Virus record (IMG/VR): IMGVR_UViG_3300050821_020018 | Coordinates: 1-20,612 of that record | Length of the DNA: 20,612 nt | Strand: one strand, 5' to 3' | Source of the DNA: a virus | Part shown: positions 6,865 to 14,360 of the stretch, one piece after another | How the letters are laid out: each line of letters starts with the position of its first letter | Position numbering within the stretch: position 1 is the stretch's first letter | Notes under the pieces: generated by a model | Databases searched by the model: none | Told to the model about the DNA's origin: nothing | What the model saw: only the letters and a program-made list of their open reading frames with translations | Translations under genes and position numbers: made by a program

Positions 6865-6962
6865 CACATCTAGAAATAGTTAAACTCGTATTACAGATAG
6901 CCCATGTTGGTATAAGCCTTCTTATCTTATGGGAGTTTAAAGTAGCAAATGAGAAGAAGTAG
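6861..6962 (+). CDS. 33-residue membrane peptide
   Basis: ATG overlaps the preceding TGA and follows AAGGAAATACA. The peptide holds one hydrophobic helix (LVLQIAHVGISLLILWEF) and a basic end (NEKK). It overlaps the next gene by 14 bases. It may be a small membrane effector or a coupling ORF. Confidence 0.4.
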   Translation: MTHLEIVKLVLQIAHVGISLLILWEFKVANEKK

Positions 6963-7245
6963 GATCCCGGGCACTTTTATTTCTGCAGATATTCATACTC
7001 CCGAGAAGGATCTCATGGTCTTTTATGATCCAGAAGAAGATGAATCATGGATTCCCTTTCATGATTTCTATCCCTTAGTAACACTTCATGATTGTCCTGA
7101 GATTCAAAAGATCATTCTATGGAATGATGGCAATCCCTTTGCTCCTTTAAGCTGGGTTAAGTACTGTGAAGAAGAATATCCAGAGATAACCAAAATGCTT
7201 GATGATATTCATCGAGAGATAAGAAGGGCAAGTGAAGATGCATGA
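6949..7245 (+). CDS. Hypothetical protein (98 aa)
   Basis: The protein is acidic and aromatic, with beta strands around FISADIHTPEKDLMVFYDP and a helical C-terminus (EEYPEITKMLDDIHREIRR). Its ATG lies in the end of the membrane peptide gene and it overlaps the next gene, so it belongs to the coupled run before the terminase. No signal peptide or known motif is visible. The Trp/Tyr/Pro-rich middle (WIPFHDFYPLVTLHDCPEIQ) suggests a compact globular fold. Confidence 0.6.
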   Translation: MRRSRIPGTFISADIHTPEKDLMVFYDPEEDESWIPFHDFYPLVTLHDCPEIQKIILWNDGNPFAPLSWVKYCEEEYPEITKMLDDIHREIRRASEDA

Positions 7246-7543
7246 AATAGATACTTCTGATTTTATTATTCATAGAGGTCTAAAAAGTGACAGTGAAGAA
7301 TGGCTCTTTGATCCTAAAACTTCTGAGCTTTATGTATGGGCTAAGAACCCTCCAGAAGATAAAAGCTTTACGGTAGAGAAAAATGGTAAATATTATCTTC
7401 ATGAGAATGTTATCTTAAACCATATTCCTGAAAATAGTGCCGAAATTTTCAAATTCTTTCGTGAATATACAAGAAAGATATTAATCGATCGTTTTGGAGA
7501 TAGTGAAAAAGTAGATGAATTCATTCCTAAAGCATCTTCCTGA
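7238..7543 (+). CDS. Hypothetical protein before terminase
   Basis: I take ATG at 7238 (MHEIDTSDFIIHRG) rather than the in-frame GTG at 7232, because AAGG lies about 10 bases before the ATG and only about 4 before the GTG. The product has 101 residues, is acidic, and has a strand-rich first half (EEWLFDPKTSELYVWAKN) and a helical end (FKFFREYTRKILIDRFGDSE). Its TGA shares one base with the terminase ATG, so terminase translation is probably coupled to it. No family is recognised. Confidence 0.6.
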   Translation: MHEIDTSDFIIHRGLKSDSEEWLFDPKTSELYVWAKNPPEDKSFTVEKNGKYYLHENVILNHIPENSAEIFKFFREYTRKILIDRFGDSEKVDEFIPKASS

Positions 7544-8889
7544 TGAATATAGAATCAGTAATTCATCTCAACAAATTCAAGCCTAGAGAATACCAAATTC
7601 CAATAATGGATGCTCTTATCAACAAAGGCTATAAACGTATCTTGGCAATCCTTCCTCGTCGTGCTGGCAAGGATCTGACTGCCTTTAACATATGCATTCG
7701 TGAATGCTTACGTAAGCCTATGGTTATCTTTTATGTATTTCCTACCTATTCACAAGCAAAGAAAGTAATTTGGGATTCAATAACAACCGATGGCCTCAGA
7801 ATCCTCGATTATATTCCTGATGAGATAGTCCACGGTAAAAACTCACAGGAGATGAAAATTAGATTCAAAAATGGATCTCTATTACAACTTGTGGGTTCGG
7901 ATTCCTATGATTCTCTCCTTGGAACGAATCCACAAGGTATTGTATTCTCTGAATATGCCTTACAAGATCCAAGAGCATATCAATACTTACGCCCCATTCT
8001 TACCGTTAATGATGGTTGGGCAATCTTTATATCAACTCCACGCGGAAAGAATCACCTCTATGAGCTTTATGAGATAGCTCGCAACTCTCCTGATTGGTTC
8101 TGTTATAAACTTACCGTTGATGACACTCAGCACGTCAGTGCAGCGAGATTGGCTAAAGAACGTGAAGTTATGAGCGAGGATCTTATTCAGCAGGAATACT
8201 ACACTTCATTTAATATGGGTATAGAAGGATCCTATTATGCTAAATATATAGATAAGATGCGCATTAAGGGACAAATAGGACAGGTTCCCTGGGAATCTGC
8301 ATTCAAAGTTAATACCGCATGGGATCTTGGTGTAAGAGATTCAACTTCTATTATCTTCTTTCAGACTATTGGACAAACCGTTCGTATCATCGACTATTAC
8401 GAGAACAGCAAAGAAGGCCTTGAGCATTATATTCAGATTCTAGAATCCAAAGATTATTCCTATGGAAGGCATATAGCTCCTCATGATATAAAAGTTCGTG
8501 AGTTTGGTTCGGGTATTACTCGAATAGAGAAGGCTCGCCAATTGGGAATCAAGTTCACCGTTTCTGAAGATATATCCATTGTAGATGGCATTGAAGCTGT
8601 TCGTTCTGCTTTAAGTAAAGTTTGGATTGATGAAGTTAAAGCCAAAGGACTTATAGACTGTCTAGAGAACTATCGTGCTGAGTTTGATATAAAGCGTGAA
8701 GTTTACAATAGCAAACCACTTCACAATTGGGCTTCGCATGGAGCAGATTGTATGAGATATCTCTGTATTTCATTGCCTAAAGTTAGAGATGGAATGACTG
8801 GTGAGGATATAGATCGCAGATATAATGAAGCTCTGTATGGATCAAGTTCTAGAATGCCAGCAATATTCAGAGATGATAATGAGTTTTGA
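7543..8889 (+). CDS. terL: Terminase large subunit (packaging ATPase-nuclease)
   Basis: This 448-residue protein is the DNA-packaging motor, which docks on the portal, translocates DNA with ATP and cuts the concatemer. The ATPase domain shows a Walker A of the terminase type, LPRRAGKD (37-44, K43). The acidic strand GIVFSEYA (132-139, E137) is in the Walker B/catalytic Glu position, and ISTPRG (163-168) is the coupling motif. The nuclease domain starts AWDLGVRDSTS (D261, D266) and includes RIIDYY (D285) and the final HGADCMRYL (D403), as expected for the RNase-H-like fold with three acidic metal ligands. Length and domain order are normal. Its ATG shares a base with the preceding TGA. Confidence 0.95.
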   Translation: MNIESVIHLNKFKPREYQIPIMDALINKGYKRILAILPRRAGKDLTAFNICIRECLRKPMVIFYVFPTYSQAKKVIWDSITTDGLRILDYIPDEIVHGKNSQEMKIRFKNGSLLQLVGSDSYDSLLGTNPQGIVFSEYALQDPRAYQYLRPILTVNDGWAIFISTPRGKNHLYELYEIARNSPDWFCYKLTVDDTQHVSAARLAKEREVMSEDLIQQEYYTSFNMGIEGSYYAKYIDKMRIKGQIGQVPWESAFKVNTAWDLGVRDSTSIIFFQTIGQTVRIIDYYENSKEGLEHYIQILESKDYSYGRHIAPHDIKVREFGSGITRIEKARQLGIKFTVSEDISIVDGIEAVRSALSKVWIDEVKAKGLIDCLENYRAEFDIKREVYNSKPLHNWASHGADCMRYLCISLPKVRDGMTGEDIDRRYNEALYGSSSRMPAIFRDDNEF

Positions 8890-9107
8890 TAGTAAATAAA
8901 AAACCCCTGCAGCACTAAACAGGGGAAAAAATATAGGAAAAAGGAGATAGATTTGTAAGATTTGTATTAAGTTACATCTTTGTTAGATAATCATCAAACT
9001 TTTTTAATAAACCAGATCCTTTCTATATATCCTTTCAAATAAAATTTGCAAATCCATAGCAGCATACCGTAGTATCTTTCTTAAAGTAACCTCTTACAAG
9101 GAGAGCT
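8890..9107. other. Intergenic region, terminase to portal
   Basis: The 218 bases hold the hairpin at 8904-8925, then an AAGGAG (8942-8947) that is not followed by a usable ATG. An AT-rich stretch follows, with AAGGAG directly before the portal ATG. A late promoter is expected here, but I could not find a convincing -35/-10 pair. No ORF or RNA gene is seen. Confidence 0.4.
8898..8931 (-). terminator. Intrinsic-terminator-shaped hairpin facing - strand
   Basis: CCCCTG (8904-8909) pairs with CAGGGG (8920-8925), with six A on both sides of the + strand. It can terminate only leftward transcription (T6 on the - strand at 8903-8898). It lies just after the + strand terminase gene, where a rightward terminator would be expected. 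Confidence 0.5.
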
Positions 9108-11126
9108 ATGATATTTCCCGAACTTGGCCCGCAATATTATAATGAACGCGACCGTCCAATGCTTTCTAGAATGGAAGCATTTTACGCAGAAGCTATAACA
9201 ATCAATCAGACTTTCTGGTCTGAAGCAGATACAGATACTCGCTTTGCAGAAGGCGATCAATCTCTTTTTAATGAACAATACGGAAACCTTCCGGCTGGAA
9301 GGCGCAAGCAGTTCAATTTCAATAGAATTCGCCGAATCATTAACATGATTGATGGTCAACAACGTAATAATCGCAAGTCAACAATCGTTGTTCCTATTGA
9401 GAATGGTGACACTATAACAGCAGATCAATTTACTAAAGTTCTTTTATGGTTGAACCAGAAAGAAGGAATCTTAGAAACGATATCCGACTCGTTTCATGGC
9501 GCTCTTGTGTCAGGAATGAATCTTCTTCAGGTCTGGGTTGATTATAGATCAGATCCAATATCTGGGGATATTAAATTAGATAATTGTGCCTATAATAGCT
9601 TTCTTATTGATCCTTTTTTCAGAAAGCATGATCTCTCAGATTGTAATGGGATATGGAAACGTTCTTTCCTGACCAAACGTGAAGTTATATCTTTAATGCC
9701 ATCGCAAACAGAACTTATTCTTGGTCTTTATGGCAATGATTCAGGAACTGGCCGTGATGGTAAGTTCCAGTTTATGCCAGAGTCTTATGGCTATTCACTC
9801 AAAAATTTATTAACCTACGATGAATTTTACTATCGTGATTTTAGAATGCAGGATATGTTGGTCGACACTGAGACTGGCGAGACTATGGAATGGAAGAGTG
9901 AGAATGATGAACGCCTTAAAGAATTCCTTAAAATATATCCCCAAGTTACGGTCATTAAGCAAGATATTCCTACAGTGCGTCTTGCCATCGTTATCCAAGG
10001 AAAAGTTTTTTATGATGGTCCGAATCCTATTGGAATTGACAATTATCCTTTTGTACCTGTCTTTGCTTATTATAACCCTCAAATGCCATATTTTCCCTAT
10101 CGTTGCCAATCGGTGGTTCGTGGCCTGAGGGATTCACAATTCCTCTATAACCGTAGAAAAGTAATCGAACTTGATATCCTTGAAAGCCAAATTAACTCAG
10201 GATGGAAATACAAAGAGAATGCTCTGGTTAATCCTAAGGATGTATTCTTAGCAGGACAAGGCCGTGGCCTGGCTCTTAAAGAAGAAGCTCAGATGACTGA
10301 TGTTGAGCAAATACAAGCTCCACAGATTCCACCATCAATGTTTCAGCTTTCAGAGATGTTAGGTAAAGAGATACAAGAGATATCAGGTATCAATGAAGAG
10401 AATCTTGGATCGGCTACTGATGATAAGGCTGGGATCTTAGCAATGCTTCGACAAGGATCAGGACTCAAAACCCTACAGATCCTTTTTGATCAGTTAGATC
10501 GATCTCAAAAGATGCTCGGTAAGATTATGATAGATATCATTCAAGCTAACTTTACTCCTGGTAAGATACAAAAGATTATTCAAGATCAACCTTCTCCTCA
10601 ATTCTATAATAAAGCATTCGGTAAATATGATGCTGCAGTAGAAGAAGGACTTAATACAACAACACAGAGACAAATGCAGTTCGCACAGCTCTTACAACTG
10701 CGAGAGCTTGGAGTTCCTATACCGGACGAGTCTCTTATTGAATCATCGACCCTTCAAGAGAAAAATAAGCTCATCCAAGCTCTCCAGCAACAAAAGCAGC
10801 AAATGCAGCAACAACAACAAATGCAATTGGAAGCTCAGCTTAAAGAGCAAGAAGCGCGCACTAACTTGGCTCATGCCCGAGCTCAGGCAGATCAAGGGCT
10901 TGGCGTTGAACGCTTAAGTAGAGTCCAAGAGAATCAAGCATTAGCAGTGGAGAGAAGGGCGGCAGCAGTTCGTGATGAAGAGACTGGACTCCTCAATCTT
11001 GTTAAGGCCCTCAAAGAAATAGATACGGTTGATCTAGAACATGTTGAAAAACTGATGGCTCTTTCTGGTATAATTAAACAACAGGCACAACAGAATGAAC
11101 CAAAAGTAGAACAAACAAGTAGTTAG
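9108..11126 (+). CDS. Portal protein (P22/N4-type)
   Basis: The 672-residue protein forms the dodecameric ring through which DNA enters and leaves the capsid. The N-terminal and central region fits P22/N4-like portals: residues 10-80 include RKQFNFNRIRRIINMIDGQQ, the conserved 'NRI.RIIN...G..R.NR' segment. Later come SDSFHGALVSGMNLLQVWVD, FLIDPFFRKHDLSDCNGIW, and PFVPVFAYYNPQMPYFPYRC with the downstream SVVRGLRDSQFLYNRRK. From about 555 to 620 the protein is a Gln-rich helical barrel or crown (CAG/CAA runs), then a charged coiled coil. The length is normal. The start has AAGGAG 8 bases upstream. The last codons (TSS, stop) are duplicated at the end of the next gene within a 26-base direct repeat. 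Confidence 0.9.
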   Translation: MIFPELGPQYYNERDRPMLSRMEAFYAEAITINQTFWSEADTDTRFAEGDQSLFNEQYGNLPAGRRKQFNFNRIRRIINMIDGQQRNNRKSTIVVPIENGDTITADQFTKVLLWLNQKEGILETISDSFHGALVSGMNLLQVWVDYRSDPISGDIKLDNCAYNSFLIDPFFRKHDLSDCNGIWKRSFLTKREVISLMPSQTELILGLYGNDSGTGRDGKFQFMPESYGYSLKNLLTYDEFYYRDFRMQDMLVDTETGETMEWKSENDERLKEFLKIYPQVTVIKQDIPTVRLAIVIQGKVFYDGPNPIGIDNYPFVPVFAYYNPQMPYFPYRCQSVVRGLRDSQFLYNRRKVIELDILESQINSGWKYKENALVNPKDVFLAGQGRGLALKEEAQMTDVEQIQAPQIPPSMFQLSEMLGKEIQEISGINEENLGSATDDKAGILAMLRQGSGLKTLQILFDQLDRSQKMLGKIMIDIIQANFTPGKIQKIIQDQPSPQFYNKAFGKYDAAVEEGLNTTTQRQMQFAQLLQLRELGVPIPDESLIESSTLQEKNKLIQALQQQKQQMQQQQQMQLEAQLKEQEARTNLAHARAQADQGLGVERLSRVQENQALAVERRAAAVRDEETGLLNLVKALKEIDTVDLEHVEKLMALSGIIKQQAQQNEPKVEQTSS

Positions 11127-11143
11127 AGGAATATTTTAACCTT
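11118..11143 (+). repeat. 26-base direct repeat, copy 1
   Basis: It begins AGTAGTTAGAGGAATA and ends TTAACCTT. It spans the portal stop codon and the following leader. An identical copy lies at 11511-11536 and spans the stop of the next gene. Confidence 0.85.
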
Positions 11144-11162
11144 ATTTAAGAACAAGGCAGCC

Positions 11163-11519
11163 ATGATTAAAGAAGAATTTAAAATTACCCAATCTATGTG
11201 GGATAAAATGTCTGAAGAAGAAAAAGTATCAGAATTTAAAAATGTAGCTAAAGAAAATAACAACACTATTAATAATTTAATGGCGAATAAAGAAAAAATA
11301 ATTAAAAAATGTTGTTCTGATCCGATCTATTACTCCAAATTTTCTATTATTTTTGAACAATTGGTAGAAAAAGCCAATAGTATAAAAGAAATTAATCGGT
11401 TTAAGTTTGAAGATAAGGATTCTGAAGAGGCTGTTGCTCTGCTTTATTCTTTAAGAAATGAAATTTACGAAAAAAGAAAAACCGCACAACAAGATCAGGA
11501 AGTACCTGTCAGTAGTTAG
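11163..11519 (+). CDS. Inserted small helical protein
   Basis: This 118-residue, Lys/Glu/Asn-rich helical protein (FKITQSMWDKMSEEEKVSEF near the start) has no known motif. It lies between two identical 26-base repeats, and its end (AQQDQE..PVSS) echoes the portal end (AQQNEP..QTSS). It therefore looks like a cassette inserted after the portal, with its tail borrowed from a portal-type C-terminus. The start follows a weak ribosome-binding site (AAGGCAGCC). Its base composition is more AT-rich than the portal, consistent with separate origin. The function is unknown. Confidence 0.6.
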   Translation: MIKEEFKITQSMWDKMSEEEKVSEFKNVAKENNNTINNLMANKEKIIKKCCSDPIYYSKFSIIFEQLVEKANSIKEINRFKFEDKDSEEAVALLYSLRNEIYEKRKTAQQDQEVPVSS

Positions 11520-11536
11520 AGGAATATTTTAACCTT
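11511..11536 (+). repeat. 26-base direct repeat, copy 2
   Basis: Identical to 11118-11143. It covers the stop codon of the inserted gene and the beginning of the leader of the next one. Confidence 0.85.
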
Positions 11537-11569
11537 GAGCACAAGCTCAATTTCTACGAAAGGCCTACA

Positions 11570-11893
11570 ATGGCAATAAGATACCATCAAACAAATAAAG
11601 ATCGCATGCATGAACGACGCGGTGAAGAAAGATCGATGCATCGCATGGCTTCAATGCACGGTGAATATGCTGGTGCAGAACCACGCAGACGTCAGGAAAT
11701 GGAAGATGCTGGCATGATCCATGAAGATCACTCTAAGATCGCTAATCTTCCTCAAGAAGTTATGATTAAGTCCTATCCTTATGCAGGAGCTAAAATGCCT
11801 GATGGATTGGATGATACTATTCGTGGTGTTGATATGCAAATGGATTATGATAATTCCAAGCGTAAAGAACACTTTTATCCCAAGAAGGTTTAA
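11570..11893 (+). CDS. Small late protein, paralogue of the 12636 gene
   Basis: The 107-residue protein has a basic, Met/Arg/His-rich N-terminus (DRMHERRGEERSMHRMASMH), then a core 'EPRRRQEMEDAGMIHEDHSK' and 'NLPQEVMIKSYPYAG'. The same core pattern (PRR..E..DAGM..ED.S...NL.......YP) recurs in the protein at 12636-12929, so the two are paralogues. ATG follows GAAAGG about 8 bases upstream. Its location between portal and scaffold suggests a minor virion or head-assembly component. The exact role is unknown. Confidence 0.6.
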   Translation: MAIRYHQTNKDRMHERRGEERSMHRMASMHGEYAGAEPRRRQEMEDAGMIHEDHSKIANLPQEVMIKSYPYAGAKMPDGLDDTIRGVDMQMDYDNSKRKEHFYPKKV

Positions 11894-11974
11894 GTTGTTA
11901 GAAGTTTTTAAATTGTTTTTTATAACAATATAAAGTAGGCTTGTGTCATAGATAATCATTATTATGAGGAATGT

Positions 11975-12502
11975 ATGGCACAAGGAAAACTTCTAGATTG
12001 TTTAATAATAAGTAATGGAATTGAACATAAAATAACAACCAAGCATCCTGTTTATAGATTGAGGTATACGATTTTGACTCGATGTTATAATGCGGCCAAA
12101 AGAGATTTTCCTTATTATCAAGGCAGAGGAATAAAGGTTTTCGGTGAATGGATAGTTGATCAAAATTCTTTCTTCCAATGGTGTTTTGATAATGGATGGT
12201 CCCAGGGATTAGCATTAGACAGAAAGGATCCTGATAAAGATTATACGCCAGAAAATTGTCAATTTATTTCTAAAAAAAATAATTTAGAAAAAATGCATCA
12301 ACAAAGAGAGTTGATCGGAGAAACTGCTCCTCATGCAATCCTTAAGGAAAAACAAGTTTTAGAAATAAAAAAATTGCTTAATATGGGAGTTACCTGTGTT
12401 AGGATAGCAAGAGACTTTGGAGTATCCAAGGGCGCAATTTCAATGATAAAGAGAGGTGCTAACTGGAAACATTTAATAGAGGAGACAGAATGCCATCAAT
12501 GA
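11975..12502 (+). CDS. Freestanding HNH-type homing endonuclease
   Basis: The 175-residue protein carries the phage His-Me-finger endonuclease pattern: RLRYTILTRCYNAAKRDFPY, YYQGRGIKVFGEW (47-59), FFQWCFDNGW, LALDRKDPDKDYTPENC (79-95), then NN. The C-terminus (120-168) is a helix-turn-helix for target binding (LNMGVTCVRIARDFGVSKGA). Such genes cut intron-less or gene-less alleles and spread by repair. It sits in its own transcription-ready slot with GAGGA before ATG. It separates two paralogous late genes, consistent with insertion. It belongs to the same class as the endonuclease at 17708-18373, but lacks the zinc-ribbon repeats of that protein. Confidence 0.8.
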   Translation: MAQGKLLDCLIISNGIEHKITTKHPVYRLRYTILTRCYNAAKRDFPYYQGRGIKVFGEWIVDQNSFFQWCFDNGWSQGLALDRKDPDKDYTPENCQFISKKNNLEKMHQQRELIGETAPHAILKEKQVLEIKKLLNMGVTCVRIARDFGVSKGAISMIKRGANWKHLIEETECHQ

Positions 12503-12639
12503 TAAGAATACAAGGTAAACCAAAGAAGATTGCTTACGCAATTCTGGGTAAGCCTGCCAATATGAGTGAGAAATATACTCCGCTCCAATCCAAAATTAAT
12601 AAGCGATTAATATGGGAAGAAACCATAAAGGTGAGATGA
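12490..12639 (+). CDS. Small basic protein overlapping endonuclease end
   Basis: This 49-residue ORF (MPSMIRIQGKPKKIAYAILG at the start) has GGAGA before ATG. It overlaps the end of the endonuclease by 13 bases, and its TGA overlaps the ATGATG of the next gene. The double coupling supports expression. It is basic with one Trp, and no family is recognised. Confidence 0.4.
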   Translation: MPSMIRIQGKPKKIAYAILGKPANMSEKYTPLQSKINKRLIWEETIKVR

Positions 12640-12929
12640 TGAAAAAAGGTGTAGGAAAAGCGCTAAGTCGCAAGCAATCAAGAGAGACTGATAAAGACAT
12701 GCAATCAATGGAGCGTGCTCAAAGTCAGGATAAATTACTCCGTGTTCGTGATATGAGAAGCAAGTTCTTTGGTGGGATAGATCCACGACGAAAATGGGAA
12801 GTAGCAGATGCTGGTATGGTTCAAGAAGATCAATCGGCTATGTCCAATCTTTCTATGGATTTTGTGCATACTGAATATCCCACATTCTCTTTTTATTCTA
12901 ATCCTTATAGCGATGATACGGTGGACTGA
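12636..12929 (+). CDS. Small late protein, paralogue of the 11570 gene
   Basis: The start at 12636 is preferred over ATG at 12612. It follows AAGGTGAG directly and overlaps the upstream TGA, giving a 97-residue product (MMKKGVGKALSRKQSRETDK). The core DPRRKWEVADAGMVQEDQSA plus NLSMDFVHTEYP matches the paralogue at 11570-11893. The N-terminal region is very basic, the C-terminus aromatic and acidic. The two paralogues bracket the homing endonuclease. A minor head component is likely from position only. Confidence 0.6.
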   Translation: MMKKGVGKALSRKQSRETDKDMQSMERAQSQDKLLRVRDMRSKFFGGIDPRRKWEVADAGMVQEDQSAMSNLSMDFVHTEYPTFSFYSNPYSDDTVD

Positions 12930-13216
12930 TGAAGAAGAAAATAACTATTGCAAAAGGTGTTAAGGTTGCTAAGGGCGCTGAAGAGAAGATGCGCAAGAAG
13001 AAGGGTTCGTCTAACGCAGGGAAATACAAGGATGTCGCTCCTAAATCCTTTGCAGGAAAATCAGGAGGCGCCTCCAAGTTTAGTTTTCCTATTAACACTC
13101 TTGCTCGAGCTAGAAACGCCTTGGCGAGAGCCCATTTTGCTCCCGATCCGTCAGGAATACGGGCAGCTGTATATAGAAAGTATCCAGAGCTTAAAATAAA
13201 AAAGGAGAACCGATGA
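12929..13216 (+). CDS. Lys-rich basic protein, DUF6582-like end
   Basis: This 95-residue protein has a poly-Lys N-terminus (MKKKITIAKGVKVAKG). Its C-terminal half (FSFPINTLARARNALARAHF and VYRKYPEL) resembles the 'YPI....HARNALARV......V..KYP' pattern of phage head-associated DUF6582-type segments. Such segments are often attached to prohead or capsid proteins and here stand alone. Its ATG overlaps the upstream TGA by one base. DNA binding or capsid lining is possible because of the charge. Family assignment is from pattern memory. Confidence 0.55.
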   Translation: MKKKITIAKGVKVAKGAEEKMRKKKGSSNAGKYKDVAPKSFAGKSGGASKFSFPINTLARARNALARAHFAPDPSGIRAAVYRKYPELKIKKENR

Positions 13217-13263
13217 AAACAATGTGTAAGAAATGTGGCAAAAAACATTCAGGAAAGTGCTAG
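13213..13263 (+). CDS. 16-residue zinc-knuckle-like micropeptide
   Basis: It encodes MKTMCKKCGKKHSGKC. The C-x2-C-x3-H-x3-C spacing resembles a zinc knuckle. AAAGGAG lies 6 bases upstream, and ATG overlaps the upstream TGA. The peptide is far below usual gene length, but the strong ribosome-binding site and complete ligand set argue against chance. Confidence 0.4.
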   Translation: MKTMCKKCGKKHSGKC

Positions 13264-13266
13264 CTC

Positions 13267-13461
13267 ATGGCTAAGAAAAAAAAGACTAAAGTACAAAAGA
13301 AGATTAAAAAAGTCATGAAAGAATTCAAAGAAAAAAAACTCCATAGCGGAAGTAAGGAGGGCCCTGAAGTAACGAATCCTAAACAAGCGATTGCGATAGC
13401 TCTATCTGAATCGCGAAAATTAGGTAAGAAAAAAACAAAGGTGAAAAAGAAAAAGAAATAA
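13267..13461 (+). CDS. DUF6496-like small basic protein
   Basis: This 64-residue, extremely basic protein has Lys runs at both ends. The middle KKVMKEFKEKKLHSGSKEGP and NPKQAIAIALSESRKLGKKK match the pattern of the DUF6496 phage family ('KVM.EFK.G.LHSGSK.G..V....QAIAIALSEA'). It starts 3 bases after the zinc-knuckle peptide, in the late operon. Histone-like DNA binding in the capsid is plausible from the charge; the family has no proven role that I know of. Confidence 0.7.
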   Translation: MAKKKKTKVQKKIKKVMKEFKEKKLHSGSKEGPEVTNPKQAIAIALSESRKLGKKKTKVKKKKK

Positions 13462-13477
13462 CTTTTTGGAGATTACT

Positions 13478-14029
13478 ATGAGAAAGCTTTTACTTTTAAG
13501 CATACTTTTCAGTTCTTATGTTTATGGTGGACCTACGGTATGGGATACAACAAAAGACGCTGCAGAAGCAACGGCAGAAGGAGTCTTTGAGACGATAACC
13601 AGCAAAAGCTTCTGGAAATCAACAATTACCTCAACAGCAGCTTTCAATTCGAGATTTTTTTTTCCCGGTGATAGTGGGAGCTTCAGTATGTCTTCTCTTT
13701 TTGGGAATACTACGCTTCGCTGTTGTTTGCTCGGTGGTTTTACTGGTACGGTACTTAATAGATCGCTTCCATCCCGATTCAAAACAAACAGTACCTTTCA
13801 AGTGATCCTTGAGCATCCTTTTATAACAGGCATCTTTACTCATGCAGCATGGGTAACTGGCAAGACCTATTGGAACTCCTGTCATAGTTCCATGAAAGAT
13901 AATCCATCAGTATGGCTTTTAGGACTTACTGGTAGTCTGTTGGGATATGCATGGATTATGAAGAAGATGAAGAGACCGCCTGTCAATCCTTTAGGACGAG
14001 CTTCAGATTACGAAGATAAAAGAACCTAA
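13478..14029 (+). CDS. Secreted/membrane late protein
   Basis: The ATG at 13478 (SD TTGGAG) is preferred over an in-frame TTG at 13466. The 183-residue product begins with a clear Sec signal peptide (MRKLLLLSILFSSYVYG). An amphipathic stretch (WDTTKDAAEATAEGVFETIT) follows, then several moderately hydrophobic segments (LRCCLLGGFTGTVLN, FITGIFTHAAWVTG, WLLGLTGSLLGYAWIMKKMK). The result would be an exported protein with two to three membrane-interacting helices and a basic cytoplasmic-type end. It is followed by an intrinsic terminator. It could be an ejection or envelope-interacting protein. No family is recognised. Confidence 0.6.
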   Translation: MRKLLLLSILFSSYVYGGPTVWDTTKDAAEATAEGVFETITSKSFWKSTITSTAAFNSRFFFPGDSGSFSMSSLFGNTTLRCCLLGGFTGTVLNRSLPSRFKTNSTFQVILEHPFITGIFTHAAWVTGKTYWNSCHSSMKDNPSVWLLGLTGSLLGYAWIMKKMKRPPVNPLGRASDYEDKRT

Positions 14030-14040
14030 GACATTTACTC

Positions 14041-14086
14041 GGTTTAAATTCCTTACTATTATGGTGGGGAATTTAAACCTTCTTTT
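14041..14086 (+). terminator. Perfect 12-bp hairpin with T-rich tail
   Basis: GGTTTAAATTCC (14041-14052) is repeated as its exact reverse complement at 14068-14079 and is followed by TTCTTTT. It lies between two rightward late genes and so probably attenuates or ends transcription after the secreted protein gene. Confidence 0.65.
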
Positions 14087-14096
14087 AAGGAATCGT

Positions 14097-14342
14097 ATGG
14101 ACTTGGATATTTTGACAATCGTGGTGGTAACAATCTGTTTGGTTTCTGTTATAGTTTCTCTTTTCTTCTATCGACAATACGTAAAGAAATTTGATGTTAC
14201 AACTCCTCGACCTATACTCACTCATGACGGAAACATAATGTCCTTGAACCAATATAAGACGGTGAGAAAGACCGCCATGAAAAAAAAAAGAGCTAGTCCT
14301 CTTACTAAAACAGTTAATGCGAGCCAGGATATTACAAAATAA
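14097..14342 (+). CDS. Single-span membrane protein
   Basis: The start at 14097 is chosen because AAGGAA precedes it and the earlier ATG at 14061 lies inside the terminator hairpin. The 81-residue product has an N-terminal transmembrane helix (LTIVVVTICLVSVIVSLFFY). A basic tail follows (KTVRKTAMKKKRASPLTK), probably in the cytoplasm. It lies among other exported late proteins. The function is unknown. Confidence 0.6.
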   Translation: MDLDILTIVVVTICLVSVIVSLFFYRQYVKKFDVTTPRPILTHDGNIMSLNQYKTVRKTAMKKKRASPLTKTVNASQDITK

Positions 14343-14360
14343 AGAACTAGGAGTTTGAGT

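Noticed and set aside
10780-10830. CAG/CAA repeat in the portal as a microsatellite of interest
   Set aside because: It encodes the Gln-rich C-terminal helix common in portals; the repeat is imperfect and needs no special explanation.
12898-13248. 116-codon open frame on the - strand
   Set aside because: It is antisense to the Lys-rich late gene; the Phe-rich product reflects the AAA/AAG codons on the coding strand.
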